From Salinarimonas sp. (GTDB lineage: Bacteria; Pseudomonadota; Alphaproteobacteria; Rhizobiales; Beijerinckiaceae), in NCBI GenBank assembly GCA_020832565.1, contig JAFIEI010000008.1, forward strand, positions 23,583-87,582: 64,000 nt of DNA, read 5' to 3'. Both the position numbers and the translations under genes were made by a program. The notes under the pieces are model-generated. The model worked only from the letters and a program-made list of their open reading frames with translations, searched no databases and was not told the DNA's origin. Shown here piece after piece: positions 26,253-35,199 of this stretch (positions are counted from its first letter, which is position 1; every line of letters starts with the position of its first letter).

Positions 26253-27344
26253 ATGGATCCTGTCACCCATATGGCGCTCGGCGCCGCCGTCGGGCATTTC
26301 GTCGGCGGGCGCCGGCTCGGCTGGATCGCGCCGGTGGCGGGGGCGGCTGCCGCGCTCGTGCCCGATCTCGACATCTTCTGGCCGCTGCCGGAGCGGTCCG
26401 TCGATTATTACAACGTGCATCGCGGCATCACGCATTCGCTGTTCTTCGGGCCGGTCGTCGGCGGCGTGATCGGCTATGGGGCGGCGCGGATCCATCGCGC
26501 GGTGCGCAGCCGGCGTGGACAGCCGTTCGGAGAAACGGACGCGCAAGCGGTGACGCGGACCTGGATCGCGATCGTCATCCTCGCCATGGTCACGCATGTG
26601 CTCAACGACGCCTTCACCGTCTACGGCACCCAGCTCTTTGCTCCCTTCAGCAATCGTCAATTCGGCCTGCCGGCGGTGCCGGTGATCGATCCGGCCTATA
26701 CGCTGATCCTGATCGGCGGGCTCATTCTCGCCTGGCGCAGCGGCTGGGCGCGGCCACGGGCGCGCGGCATGACCCTCGGCGCGCTCGTGCTCTCCACCGG
26801 CTATCTCCTGCTCGCGCTTGCCCAGAACGAGCGCGCCCGTGATCTCGTCTTTGCCGATCCGGGCGCGCAGGAGCGCATCGTTACCGATTACGAGGTGACG
26901 ACGACGATGTTCTCGCCCTGGCTGCGGCGGATCGTGACGCAGGAATCTGACAGCCTGCATATCGGCTTCGTCTCGACGCTGCGCCCGCGTGAAATCAACT
27001 GGATGCGCATCGATCGCGAGCCGCAGGCCGAGGCGCTTGCGGATGCCGCGTTCGCCACGCCGGAGGGGGAGATCTATCGCCGGTTCGCGCGCGGCATCAT
27101 TCACCCGCATATCGTCGAAGGCCATGACGGGGGGCTCGTCCTGCGCATCGGCGACATGCGCTACGCCTCGCCCGGAGCGGCCGAGCGGGGCATGTGGGGC
27201 GTGGAATGGCCGCTGGCACAGGGCGATGACGGGCTCGAAATAGGCGGCGAGGGCCTGCGCTTCACCCAGCGCTCGGAGGCGAATGCGCATGTGCTGCGCG
27301 CGCTGTTCCAGGCCAAGGCGGGCCAGGAGAACGACGTGTTCTGA
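26253..27344 (+). CDS. YdjM/YbcI-family membrane-bound metal-dependent hydrolase
   Basis: A 363-residue integral membrane protein. The N-terminal domain carries the family signature THMALGAAVG, PDLDIFWPL and HRGITHSLFF, putative metal-binding His/Asp residues. About four to five membrane helices extend to residue 200, followed by a soluble C-terminal region (200-363) with no recognised motif. It starts 32 bases after the dehydrogenase gene on the same strand. The reaction is unknown. Confidence 0.82.
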   Translation: MDPVTHMALGAAVGHFVGGRRLGWIAPVAGAAAALVPDLDIFWPLPERSVDYYNVHRGITHSLFFGPVVGGVIGYGAARIHRAVRSRRGQPFGETDAQAVTRTWIAIVILAMVTHVLNDAFTVYGTQLFAPFSNRQFGLPAVPVIDPAYTLILIGGLILAWRSGWARPRARGMTLGALVLSTGYLLLALAQNERARDLVFADPGAQERIVTDYEVTTTMFSPWLRRIVTQESDSLHIGFVSTLRPREINWMRIDREPQAEALADAAFATPEGEIYRRFARGIIHPHIVEGHDGGLVLRIGDMRYASPGAAERGMWGVEWPLAQGDDGLEIGGEGLRFTQRSEANAHVLRALFQAKAGQENDVF

Positions 27345-27366
27345 CGCGCGGCGCGATGGTTATGAC

Positions 27367-27831
27367 TCAGCCCGCCTCGCGCGCGATCGCTTGCGCGACC
27401 TTGTCCTCCAGCTCCTGCGCGACGGCCAGCGCAACCGGGTCCTGCGGATCCGCATCGGGTCGGCTTGCGGCGCGCAGGGCCGCGATATGGGCCTCGACCA
27501 GGGCGGCGGGCGGCTTTGCGACGAAACCGAGCAGGCGCGAGAGCGAGCCGGCGATACGCCCGACCAGCGGAGCGCCGAGATCGGTGGCTGAGCCCCGCAG
27601 ATCATGCGCGGCGCGGTGCAGCCGTGCCTGCGCTGCCTCGGCTGAAGGGTGCGCGCGCCAGGCCGCGTGATATTCCGTGAGCCAGGAGATCGCTTCCGGC
27701 AATTGCGCGCGATGCTGACGGCGAAACTGTTCGAGTGCGCGCTCGGCGCGGCTCACGGCGGGATCGGCCGCGCCGTCATAGTCGCTGTCCATGACGAGCG
27801 CCTTGCGCGCGAGGCGGTTGGGATTGGCCAC
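27367..27831 (-). CDS. Hpt-domain phosphotransfer protein (shortened by an upstream amber codon)
   Basis: 154 residues from GTG 27831. A histidine phosphotransfer domain lies at about 25-125, with the phospho-acceptor motif AAHDLRGSATDLG (His76). Such proteins pass phosphate to response regulators; the adjacent upstream gene encodes one. The reading frame actually stays in phase up to an ATG at 27924 that overlaps the regulator stop (ATGA), but a TAG at 27873-27871 interrupts it at codon 18. The current product must therefore start at GTG 27831 (weak GGAG upstream) or ATG 27792. Confidence 0.75.
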   Translation of the reverse strand: MANPNRLARKALVMDSDYDGAADPAVSRAERALEQFRRQHRAQLPEAISWLTEYHAAWRAHPSAEAAQARLHRAAHDLRGSATDLGAPLVGRIAGSLSRLLGFVAKPPAALVEAHIAALRAASRPDADPQDPVALAVAQELEDKVAQAIAREAG

Positions 27832-27920
27832 GATCTCCGCTTCGTCACGCGGGCGGTCCTGCTTGCCGTCCTACTTGCCTTGATGATTGCCTTGGCGCTT
27901 CCCCGGAGGCGGGATGATCT

Positions 27921-28427
27921 TCATGAGCGCTCCTCCGAGGATCCGTCCGCACCGGTATCCGGTGTCGTCGCTCGTGGCACCGGTACGCCCGGGCGCTGGG
28001 GGCCGAAATAACCCGGCGCGGCGACGAAGGGGCGCTGATCGACGGCGAGCCCGAGAAGCTTGTCGTAAAGCACGCGTGGCGTGACCGGCTTGACGAGGTA
28101 ATCGTTTATTCCGGCATCGCGCGCCTCCAGGACCCGCGCGCGTTCGGCATGGGCGGAGATCATGAGGATCGGCACGAAGGGGTCCGGGCTGGTCTCGCGA
28201 TCCCGCATCCTGCGTGCGACGGAAAGCCCGTCGCGCTGCGGCATTTCCCAGTCGAGCAGGACGACATCCGGGCGCTCCTCGGCAAACAGCGCGAGCGCGG
28301 ATTCTCCGTCCTGCGCCTGGTGGATGACCTGCGCGCCGAAGGCTTCGAGCATCGCCACCAGGGCCGCGCGCATATAGGCGTTGTCCTCGGCGACCAGAAA
28401 GCAGAGGCGTTCGAATTCGAGGCGCAT
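27921..28427 (-). CDS. Single-domain response regulator
   Basis: A 168-residue protein. The receiver domain covers about 7-125, with acidic pocket AEDN (D15 region), phospho-acceptor Asp59 in VVLLDWEMPQRDG, switch residues ISAH and Lys in DYLVKPVTP. The C-terminal 40 residues are low-complexity (Pro/Thr/Ser-rich) with no output domain. It lies just upstream of the Hpt gene with an ATGA overlap to that gene's ancestral start. This suggests a CheY-like component of a phosphorelay. The cognate kinase is not here. Confidence 0.88.
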   Translation of the reverse strand: MRLEFERLCFLVAEDNAYMRAALVAMLEAFGAQVIHQAQDGESALALFAEERPDVVLLDWEMPQRDGLSVARRMRDRETSPDPFVPILMISAHAERARVLEARDAGINDYLVKPVTPRVLYDKLLGLAVDQRPFVAAPGYFGPQRPGVPVPRATTPDTGADGSSEERS

Positions 28428-28439
28428 GGCAGCCTCCCC

Positions 28440-29210
28440 TCAGACCCCGAACTGCTCGCGCAGGATGCGCTCGTCCAGGGAGTGGCCGGGATCGTGCAGC
28501 ATGACCAGATCGAGCGAGCGATCCATCGAGATTTCCACATGGGTAACGTCGCGAAACTCGGTATGGTCGGCCACCGCCGCGACAGCACGGTGACGCGGCT
28601 CGATGATTTCCACCGCGACATCGGCGTAGTTGGGCAGGAGCGCGCCACGCCAGCGCCGGGGCCGAAAGGCCGAGATCGGCATCAGGGTGAGCAGGGGCGC
28701 GTTCAGCGGCAGGATCGGCCCGCCGACGGAGAGATTATACGCGGTCGAGCCCGCCGGTGTGGCCACGAGAAGCCCGTCGGCGACAAGTTCCCCGAGGCGC
28801 TCCTTGCCATCGATGGTGATGGCGAGCTTCGCCGCCTGGTGGGTCTCGCGCAGCATCGAGACCTCGTTGATGGCCCGTGCCGTATGGGTTTCGCCGTGGA
28901 TGTCGCGGACATTGAGCAGGAGCGGATGCACGACGGAACGCTCGGCTGCGGCGAGACGCTCCATCAGGTCGGTTTCGCTGAAATCGTTCATCAGGAAACC
29001 CACCGAACCGCGGTTCATGCCGTAGATCGGCTTGGCGGTTCCCATGAAGCGGTGCAGCGTCTGCAGCATCAGGCCGTCACCGCCGAGCGCGACGATGATA
29101 TCCGCCTCCTCGGGCGAGACATGGGGATAGCGATCGCTCAGCCGCGCCAGCGCCTGTGCCGCCTCCTTGGAGGAGCTTGCCACGAAGGCGATGGTGGCGT
29201 CGCGTTGCAT
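28440..29210 (-). CDS. nadK: NAD kinase
   Basis: A 256-residue cytosolic enzyme making NADP+ from NAD+ and ATP. Diagnostic motifs are [10 protein letters not shown] (GGDG at 43-46), [18 protein letters not shown] and [18 protein letters not shown]. Start MQRDATIAF at 29210 is preceded by GGGGAAA; the 11 codons before it lack similarity. It ends 12 bases before the response-regulator start, so the three genes may be co-transcribed. Confidence 0.94.
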   Translation of the reverse strand: MQRDATIAFVASSSKEAAQALARLSDRYPHVSPEEADIIVALGGDGLMLQTLHRFMGTAKPIYGMNRGSVGFLMNDFSETDLMERLAAAERSVVHPLLLNVRDIHGETHTARAINEVSMLRETHQAAKLAITIDGKERLGELVADGLLVATPAGSTAYNLSVGGPILPLNAPLLTLMPISAFRPRRWRGALLPNYADVAVEIIEPRHRAVAAVADHTEFRDVTHVEISMDRSLDLVMLHDPGHSLDERILREQFGV

Positions 29211-29398
29211 TGTGTTTCCCCATCCCCCACCCGAACGCGCCATTGCGGCACGGCGAAGTCACCAGCCCTGCGACGGGTCCTCCCGCTCGCAGTGCGTGCC
29301 CGCAACCGGACCACCCGCAACGGGGGTTGCTCGTGGCCGGGAGGCCTGTTTTCATTTTCGCGCAGCCGAGCCGGGCTGCGATTCGCCAGAGGCATCAT

Positions 29399-29722
29399 AT
29401 GGATCAGCCGCGCTTCGTCTACACCACCTTTCCCGATGAGGAGACCGCGCGCCGTATCGCGGGGATTCTCGTGCAGGAGAGCCTGTGCGCCTGCGTCAAC
29501 CTGCTGCCCGGCATGCGTGCGATCTACCGGTATGAGGGCGCTGTCGCCGAGGACGGCGAGGTCGCCGCCATCGTCAAAACGCGGACAGGACTCGCCGATG
29601 CGGTCGAGGCACGAATCCGGGCCGAGCATCCCTACAATACGCCCGTATTCTTCCATATCGACATCGCCGCTACCGATGCGGCGACGCGCGCCTGGCTCAT
29701 GACCGAGACCGGGGCGGGTTGA
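29399..29722 (+). CDS. cutA: CutA1 divalent-cation tolerance protein
   Basis: 107 residues, the usual CutA length. Family sequence: YTTFPDEETARRIAGILVQESLCACVNLLPGMRAIYRY (CAC VN segment), then AAIVKTRTGLADAV and HPYNTPVFFHIDI. It forms a trimer linked to copper and heavy-metal tolerance. The start at 29399 (MDQPRFVYTTF) gives the expected N-terminus; the longer frame overlaps the nadK upstream region antisense. Confidence 0.92.
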   Translation: MDQPRFVYTTFPDEETARRIAGILVQESLCACVNLLPGMRAIYRYEGAVAEDGEVAAIVKTRTGLADAVEARIRAEHPYNTPVFFHIDIAATDAATRAWLMTETGAG

Positions 29723-29754
29723 GGCCCGGCGCCCGGCGCCGGTGCCCCGTGACA

Positions 29755-30795
29755 TCAGCGCCCGCCCTCGAAACCGGCGAGGAAGGCCGAGAGATTGTCG
29801 GGCAGGGCGTCGCAGAGATAGCCGCCCTCCTGGATCAGCGCCGTCGGCAAGCCGGTCGAGCCGATGAGCCCCGCTGCCTGCTCGAAACCCCGCGTCGTCA
29901 CCCTGAGCGCCCCGATCGGGTCGTGCTCCGAAGCGTCGAGCCCGAGCGCAACCACCAGCGCGTCCGGCGCATAGGCCGCGATCCGCTCCAGGCCTTTTTC
30001 GATCGCGCGGTGAAAAGCGCTGTCGCCCTCGCCATGGGGGAGGGGGAGATTCAGATTGTATCCAACCCCCGCGCCGGCTCCGGTTTCCTCTGCGTAACCT
30101 GCATAATAGGGGAAATAATCGGCCGGATCCGCATGCACGGAAATGGTGAGAATGTCGTCGGCCTCGTAGAAGATGCCCTGCGTTCCGTTGCCGTGATGCA
30201 CGTCGATATCGAGGATCGCGACCCTTGCCGGGCGCCCCTCGCGCGCAGCGACGTTCGCCTGCATCCGGCGCGCGGCGATGCCGGAATTGTTGAGGAAACA
30301 GAAGCCACCGGCGGAATCGGCATAGGCATGATGGCCCGGCGGGCGGCACAAGGCGTAAGCGACGCCCTCGCCGAGCGCGGTATCGGCAGTATCGACGGCA
30401 ATCTGGGCGCCGGCATGGATTGCAGCCCAGGTGCCGGCACGGATCGGCGTCGACGTATCTGCGGTGTAATAGCCGATCAGGCCGAGCAGACCCTCGGGGC
30501 GCTTCGACATGTGCGGGCGCGAGAAATGGCCCGACAGGACTTCGTCGTCGACGCCCGGCAATTCGTGGCGCCGCTCCCAAGTATCGCGCAGAAAGGCGAC
30601 ATAACCCGCATCATGCACGGCGAGGATCGGTTCGATCCCATGATCGCCGGCCTGCGTGACCGCATGCGCGCCGCTCACGGCTTGATGCAGGATGGCGTAG
30701 CGATCAGCCTGCTCGGGATGGGTGACCATGGTGCCGCGCCGGAAATACAGGGCGGGGTCATGAAGGGCGGAGGCGGGGCTGTGGAAGACGCGCAT
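29755..30795 (-). CDS. Histone-deacetylase-family hydrolase (acetylpolyamine amidohydrolase-like)
   Basis: A 346-residue arginase/deacetylase-fold zinc hydrolase. Motifs are CRPPGHHAYADSAGGFCFLNN (active-site His pair near 155-156), AILDIDVHHGNGTQGIFY (zinc ligands D198 and H200) and GLDASEHDPIG (zinc ligand D287). Bacterial relatives deacetylate acetylpolyamines or other small amides. It converges on cutA. The start MRVFHSPASALHDP is the usual N-terminus of this group. Confidence 0.9.
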   Translation of the reverse strand: MRVFHSPASALHDPALYFRRGTMVTHPEQADRYAILHQAVSGAHAVTQAGDHGIEPILAVHDAGYVAFLRDTWERRHELPGVDDEVLSGHFSRPHMSKRPEGLLGLIGYYTADTSTPIRAGTWAAIHAGAQIAVDTADTALGEGVAYALCRPPGHHAYADSAGGFCFLNNSGIAARRMQANVAAREGRPARVAILDIDVHHGNGTQGIFYEADDILTISVHADPADYFPYYAGYAEETGAGAGVGYNLNLPLPHGEGDSAFHRAIEKGLERIAAYAPDALVVALGLDASEHDPIGALRVTTRGFEQAAGLIGSTGLPTALIQEGGYLCDALPDNLSAFLAGFEGGR

Positions 30796-30885
30796 GGTTT
30801 GTCGGCACCGTGGTTCGGCAGAGGCCGAGCCGACCGGCGAAAGGTGCCGGCCCCTCGCCTCCGCGTGGCGGAAGAATGAGCAACG

Positions 30886-30918
30886 ACAAAAAAGATCGCC
30901 GGGCAGGACCCGGCGATC
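30886..30918 (-). terminator. Rho-independent terminator of the XRE regulator gene
   Basis: A perfect 10-bp stem GATCGCCGGG (30894-30903) / CCCGGCGATC (30909-30918) with a 5-base loop. On the minus strand it is followed by six U residues (plus-strand A-run 30888-30893). It is 80 bases past the stop of the minus-strand XRE gene. Confidence 0.88.
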
Positions 30919-30997
30919 AATCGGAATTTATGCAAGATTGTCGAGGCTCTGCCGTCAGGCGGCGCCCGAACCCGAAGGCTGCGGTGCGCGACACCTG

Positions 30998-31402
30998 TCA
31001 GTCGGCCCGCTTCGACATGCTCTCGGCCGATTCGGTGCTCGCGAAGGTCTCGGCGATCTGCGCGAGATTATCGAGCAGCTTGCGTGACTTGATCTTGGAG
31101 GCCGAGACGATGAGGCGTTGGACGCCGTCATCGGCGAGGATGTCCTGGCGACCGGTTTCGCGCGGCTCGACATCTTCTGAGAAGCTGAAGAAGAACTCGA
31201 TCGGCTGATCGGTCGAGAGCGAAACCTGATGCAGTCGGCCGGCGCCGATGCGATCCGTGCCGTTCTCATACTTCTGGATCTGCTGGTACGTCACGCCAAT
31301 CATCTCGCCGAGCTTCTGTTGGCTCATCTTGGCGATACGGCGAGCGAGACGCACCCGTTGTCCGACGAAGCGGTCGATATCTGTGGGGCAACGCGTTGTC
31401 AT
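30998..31402 (-). CDS. XRE-family helix-turn-helix regulator
   Basis: 134 residues. Helix-turn-helix at about 14-68: VRLARRIAKMSQQKLGEMIG then VTYQQIQKYENGTDRIGAGR, a SinR/Cro-like HTH_3 domain. The C-terminal part (75-134) is acidic then basic and unassigned; this shape is common in alphaproteobacterial regulators of the PraR/SinI type. It is monocistronic with a strong terminator. Upstream, a TACAAT box (31437-31432) could be its minus-10 element. Confidence 0.87.
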   Translation of the reverse strand: MTTRCPTDIDRFVGQRVRLARRIAKMSQQKLGEMIGVTYQQIQKYENGTDRIGAGRLHQVSLSTDQPIEFFFSFSEDVEPRETGRQDILADDGVQRLIVSASKIKSRKLLDNLAQIAETFASTESAESMSKRAD

Positions 31403-31889
31403 GTTTGCATCATCTTCTGGTTGAGAGTGGTATTGTATACATAAGCCTGAAACTCACGAATGTAAATGCTCTATGCATACATTTTGATGCAATGCACGGA
31501 AACGCTGGATTGGTAGACCAGTACACCAGTGCCTTCGGGCAATCACGTGACTCGACTTGAATGGATGATTTTGCCTGCAACTTCAGTCGGATATGTGACA
31601 TTGCGGAGATTGCATACAGCCGAATCGTCAATAAATTGAAACCAAAGGTAAGGCGAATTCCGCTTTTGCATGTGCGTTTTTTCGCATGGTCAAGGGCGCC
31701 CGCAGACTCAGTCACATCGGGGAGTTGAGTGTCGTTTGCGCGAATCACTATCAACGGGCGTATCGATGATTGTGCCGAAGGTTATTTTCGTCAGATGCCG
31801 ACTGACGCGTGCGCCGGCTTTCCTTTCGTAAGTGGCGTTGAGCTAAAACCCTTGGAGTATTTTTCCCGAGGGTAATTTCCCGTGTTCGT
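31403..31889. other. 487-bp AT-rich intergenic region
   Basis: It lies between the XRE regulator start and the Mrp/ApbC stop. It is distinctly AT-rich for this genome. Open frames here have no family resemblance and normal codon bias is absent. It contains short palindromic ATGCAT/GTATAC-type sequences at 31434-31490, near the XRE start, which may be autoregulatory sites, and an intrinsic terminator at its right end. Nothing else is recognised. Confidence 0.5.
31845..31872 (-). terminator. Intrinsic terminator of the Mrp/ApbC gene
   Basis: CCCTTGG (31849-31855) pairs with CCGAGGG (31866-31872), with one G-U pair and a 10-base loop. On the minus strand it is followed by UUUU (31848-31845), 17 bases beyond the gene's stop codon. 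Confidence 0.6.
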
Positions 31890-33038
31890 CTATTCGAAGA
31901 CGATTGCCGGCGCTTCACGGCGGAAGCCGCCGGTTTCGAGATTCTCCCATAGGGCACGTGCAATGCCACGATAGACGATAGCGAATGGGCTATCGGGTTC
32001 GGTCGCCGTGACGGGCCGCCCCGCATCCGAGGTTTCGCGGATGGCCATGTTGAGCGGCACTTCGCCGAGGAAGGGGACACCCAGCTTCACCGCCTCGTCG
32101 CGGGCGCCGCCATGGCCGAAAATATGCTCCACATGCCCGCAATTGGGGCAGATGTAGGTGGCCATGTTCTCCACGATCCCGAGCACCGGGATCTCGGTGC
32201 GCTGGAACATGGCGACGCCGCGCCGCGCGTCGAGGAGGGCGAGGTCCTGGGGCGTCGAGACGATGACGGCGCCGGAAAGCGGGGTCGCCTGCGCCATGGT
32301 GAGCTGCGCATCGCCGGTGCCGGGCGGCATGTCGACGATCATCACGTCGAGCTCGCCCCAGTTCACCTCCCGCAGCATCTGCGTGATCGCCGACATCACC
32401 ATCGGCCCGCGCCAGATCATCGGCGTTTCCTCGTCGACCATGAAGCCGATCGACATGACCTTGACGCCGTAATTCTCCAGCGGAATGATCTTGCGGTCCG
32501 GCCCCGCCTTCGGCTTGCCCGAGAGGCCGAAGAGCTTGGGCATGGAGGGGCCGTAGATATCGGCATCCATGACGCCGACCTTCAGCCCGAGCGCGGCGAG
32601 ACCGAGCGCGATGTTGCAGGCCGTGGTGGATTTGCCGACGCCGCCCTTGCCCGAGGCGACGGCGACGACGTGTTTCACGCCTTCGATCTTCTGGGCGCGC
32701 GCATTGGGCGAAGGCGTCTTGCGGGTGCCGGGTTCGCGCAGGGGCTGCGCCGGCGCAGCTCCGGGGCTGCCGCCACCCGCCTCGCCTGACGGGCGGTCCG
32801 CCGTGAGGCTGACCAGCGCCCGGCTGATACCGGGCATCGCCTCGACGCATTGCTGCGCCGCCTCGCGCACGGAGGCCATGGCTTGCGCTTCGGTCGGATC
32901 AATGGCGATGGCGAAGGCGACGCGCTCGCCCTCGATCACGATCTGCGACAGCCGCCCGGAATCCGGCAGGCTCTGGCCTCCGGCGGGCAGGCGGATTGCG
33001 GTGAGGGCTTCGCGGATGTCGTCGGGCGTGACCGGCAC
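31890..33038 (-). CDS. apbC: Mrp/ApbC-family iron-sulfur cluster carrier ATPase
   Basis: A 382-residue P-loop ATPase. An N-terminal MIP18/DUF59-like domain (1 to about 90) and a Pro/Gly-rich linker (92-118) precede the Mrp core. Core motifs are deviant Walker A SGKGGVGKSTTACNIALGLA, MDADIYGPSMPKLFG and DMPPGTGDAQLTMAQ, and the Fe-S CxxC is ICPNCGHVEHIFG. It assembles and hands over 4Fe-4S clusters in the cytosol. The start is a GTG at 33038 with AGGGAG upstream. A short tandem repeat lies in its leader. Confidence 0.94.
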   Translation of the reverse strand: MPVTPDDIREALTAIRLPAGGQSLPDSGRLSQIVIEGERVAFAIAIDPTEAQAMASVREAAQQCVEAMPGISRALVSLTADRPSGEAGGGSPGAAPAQPLREPGTRKTPSPNARAQKIEGVKHVVAVASGKGGVGKSTTACNIALGLAALGLKVGVMDADIYGPSMPKLFGLSGKPKAGPDRKIIPLENYGVKVMSIGFMVDEETPMIWRGPMVMSAITQMLREVNWGELDVMIVDMPPGTGDAQLTMAQATPLSGAVIVSTPQDLALLDARRGVAMFQRTEIPVLGIVENMATYICPNCGHVEHIFGHGGARDEAVKLGVPFLGEVPLNMAIRETSDAGRPVTATEPDSPFAIVYRGIARALWENLETGGFRREAPAIVFE

Positions 33039-33061
33039 GGGTTGCTCCCTTGTCTCTTTCT

Positions 33062-33093
33062 GACATTGTCTCTTGCAGACATTGTCCCTTGCT
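33062..33093. repeat. Two 16-bp tandem repeats upstream of apbC
   Basis: GACATTGTCTCTTGCA (33062-33077) is followed directly by GACATTGTCCCTTGCT (33078-33093), 14 of 16 identical. A weaker third copy (CTTGTCTCTTTC) lies at 33050-33061, next to the apbC ribosome site. They occupy the 5' leader or promoter of apbC and could be a regulator site or replication slippage. Confidence 0.65.
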
Positions 33094-33157
33094 GAACAGA
33101 CTTAGCCTCGCAAGGCCGGGTCGGTAAGGATCACCGTCCGGTTTTTCGCGCCGGTCA

Positions 33158-34066
33158 TTACGGCTCCGGCGTGCGATGGGCCAATTTCTGGCCGCGGAAG
33201 AAGATGAACAGCCCCGCGCCAACAATGATCGCGGCACCGGCCAGCATGGCGATGCGCGGCACGTCGCCGAAGACGAAATAGCCGAAGATCACCGCCCAGA
33301 ACAGCAGGGTATACTGGAACGGCGCGACCGTGGCGGCATCCGCGAGCTTCAAGGCCCGGTTGATGCACATATGCGCAAACATCGCCACGACGCCGAGCAG
33401 CGCCAGCAGCATGAAATCGAATCCGTCGGGCGTCACCCAGGTGACCGGCGCGAGAAAGAGCCCGAGCAGCAGCGCGCCGATGGTCTGCCAGAAGACGAGG
33501 GTAATGTCGGGCGTCGCCCTCAGCGAGCGTCCGGTCAGCATCATGAAGGCGAAGGCGAAGCTGCCCGCGATCGCGACGAAGGCGGGCATGGTCATGGTCG
33601 CGGCCGAAGGCTGCAGCGCGACCATCACGCCGATGAAGCCGATGACGATTGCCGTCCAGCGCCGCCAGCCGACATGCTCGCCCAGGAAGAACGGCGAGAG
33701 CGCCGCCACATAGATCGGCGCGGCAAGCCAGAAGGTCATGACATCCGCCAGCGGCAGATAGATCACCGCCGTGTAGAAACAGAATACCTCGAATGTCGAG
33801 AAGGCGACGCGCGTCGCCTGCATGCGCGGCTGCTCGACGCGGAAAAGCGGGGCGATCCCCGTGCGCCAGATCAGCGGGACGAGAATGACGAGGGCGGCGG
33901 CAGAGCGGATCAGCAGCACCTGTCCGACGGAATAGGTGGCGACGAGCCATTTGCCGAGGGTATCGTTGACGACGAAAAGGAATATCCCGAAAAGCATCAC
34001 CGCGATGCCCAGAGCCGCACTCGGCGTCGCCAGCGCCGTGCGCAACCGCAGCAATGCCCCCGTCAT
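33158..34066 (-). CDS. EamA/DMT-superfamily transporter
   Basis: 302 residues with ten predicted helices in two EamA repeats (about 15-145 and 160-290). Each begins with the FGIFLFVVNDTLGKWL- or VAIAGSFAFAFMMLTGRSL-type entry and ends with a YLPLADVMTFWLAAPIYVAALSPFFLGE-like segment. These are inner-membrane metabolite or drug exporters; the substrate is not predictable. It is the downstream neighbour of the acetamidase, 147 bases away. Confidence 0.88.
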   Translation of the reverse strand: MTGALLRLRTALATPSAALGIAVMLFGIFLFVVNDTLGKWLVATYSVGQVLLIRSAAALVILVPLIWRTGIAPLFRVEQPRMQATRVAFSTFEVFCFYTAVIYLPLADVMTFWLAAPIYVAALSPFFLGEHVGWRRWTAIVIGFIGVMVALQPSAATMTMPAFVAIAGSFAFAFMMLTGRSLRATPDITLVFWQTIGALLLGLFLAPVTWVTPDGFDFMLLALLGVVAMFAHMCINRALKLADAATVAPFQYTLLFWAVIFGYFVFGDVPRIAMLAGAAIIVGAGLFIFFRGQKLAHRTPEP

Positions 34067-34213
34067 CTCACGCTTCCTCGTCTGCGCACCGGACCGATGC
34101 CGGCTGCGCTGTGTTTTGCGCGACTTTGCCGGGAAACGGGCCGGAAGGGAATGGGCATGGCGCGCAAGCCCTGATGGGGGCCGTGCGCCTGTGCCGGACC
34201 GGCGTGATCCGGT

Positions 34214-35158
34214 TCAGCCCTTCTGGTCGAGCAGCGATTTGGCCAGCATGCAGTGCACGCCCTTGTTGCCGTTGACCACCTGCGTGATGCGCAGATCCGC
34301 CGCGAGGCTGCACAGGGTATAGGCGTCCTCGCGCGACAGGCCCGTGCGGGCCGTGATCTCGACGATCATCTGACGCAGGGCGATCACGACGCAATCATCG
34401 AGATCGGGATCGAACGCCATGGTGATCAGATGTGTCGGGGTCTCCGCCATCGGCCAGTCGAGCTGCATGTCGGCGCGGGCGGTGAGGGTGAAGCTGCCGA
34501 TCAGGCCGGTCTCGATCGCGGTGATGCAGACCTCGCCGTCACCCTGCGCGCCATGGCCGTCCCCAACCGAGAAATTGCCGCCATCGACGAAGACGGGGAG
34601 GTAGAGCGTGGTGCCCGCCACCAGTTCCTTGTTGTCGAGATTGCCGCCATTGCGCCGGGGCGGCAGGGTCGAAAGCGCGCCCCAGGCCGGTGGGGGCGCC
34701 ACCGCCATCACGCCGAAGAACGGTGCGAGCGGAAGATCGAGGCCCCAGGGCAGGCGCCCGACCATGCGCTCGCGATCGAGCGGGATATGCATCAGGCGAT
34801 TCTCGGTGAAATCATCCGGCAGCGCGCCCTTCAGGGGGCCGACCGTGTTGTAGCCCCAGTCGTAATGCAGGTCGATCGCATCGATCTGCACTTCGAGAAC
34901 CTGGCCCGCACGCAACCCCTCCACCGCGACGGGGCCGGTGCAGATATGGCCCGGCAGGCGCGGGGTCATCGCGGCATGGATCGCGGGCAGGGCGTCGGGA
35001 ATGGTGAACCCCTCGCCCGGCATCACCTCCGGCGGGCCGGAGACCGTCGAAATGGTGATGCTCTCTCCGCTCTTGACCGTATGACACGGCGCGAGCCCTG
35101 CATCGAAATAGCCCCAGTGGACGGTCTCGGGTGCTGCTTCCAGACGATGTCGTGCCAT
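34214..35158 (-). CDS. Acetamidase/formamidase family amidohydrolase
   Basis: A 314-residue FmdA/AmdA-type enzyme that releases ammonia from short amides. Family segments are HTVKSGESITISTVSGPPE, GHICTGPVAVEGLRAGQVLEVQI, the FFGVMAVAPPPAWG region and the metal-site-like GGNFSVGDGHGAQGDGEV. The start at MARHRLEAAPETVHWGYF (35158) has GAGGTGAG upstream; the long upstream frame is the antisense of aat. It may provide ammonia or work with the adjacent exporter. Confidence 0.9.
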   Translation of the reverse strand: MARHRLEAAPETVHWGYFDAGLAPCHTVKSGESITISTVSGPPEVMPGEGFTIPDALPAIHAAMTPRLPGHICTGPVAVEGLRAGQVLEVQIDAIDLHYDWGYNTVGPLKGALPDDFTENRLMHIPLDRERMVGRLPWGLDLPLAPFFGVMAVAPPPAWGALSTLPPRRNGGNLDNKELVAGTTLYLPVFVDGGNFSVGDGHGAQGDGEVCITAIETGLIGSFTLTARADMQLDWPMAETPTHLITMAFDPDLDDCVVIALRQMIVEITARTGLSREDAYTLCSLAADLRITQVVNGNKGVHCMLAKSLLDQKG

Positions 35159-35199
35159 GATCTCACCTCGCAAGTTCGCCACCGCAGCCTGCCTGCGGA

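Noticed and set aside
31410..31754. A 114-codon minus-strand frame in the AT-rich gap
   Set aside because: No recognisable domain, no good ribosome site and atypical codon use; AT-rich intergenic sequence is a simpler reading.
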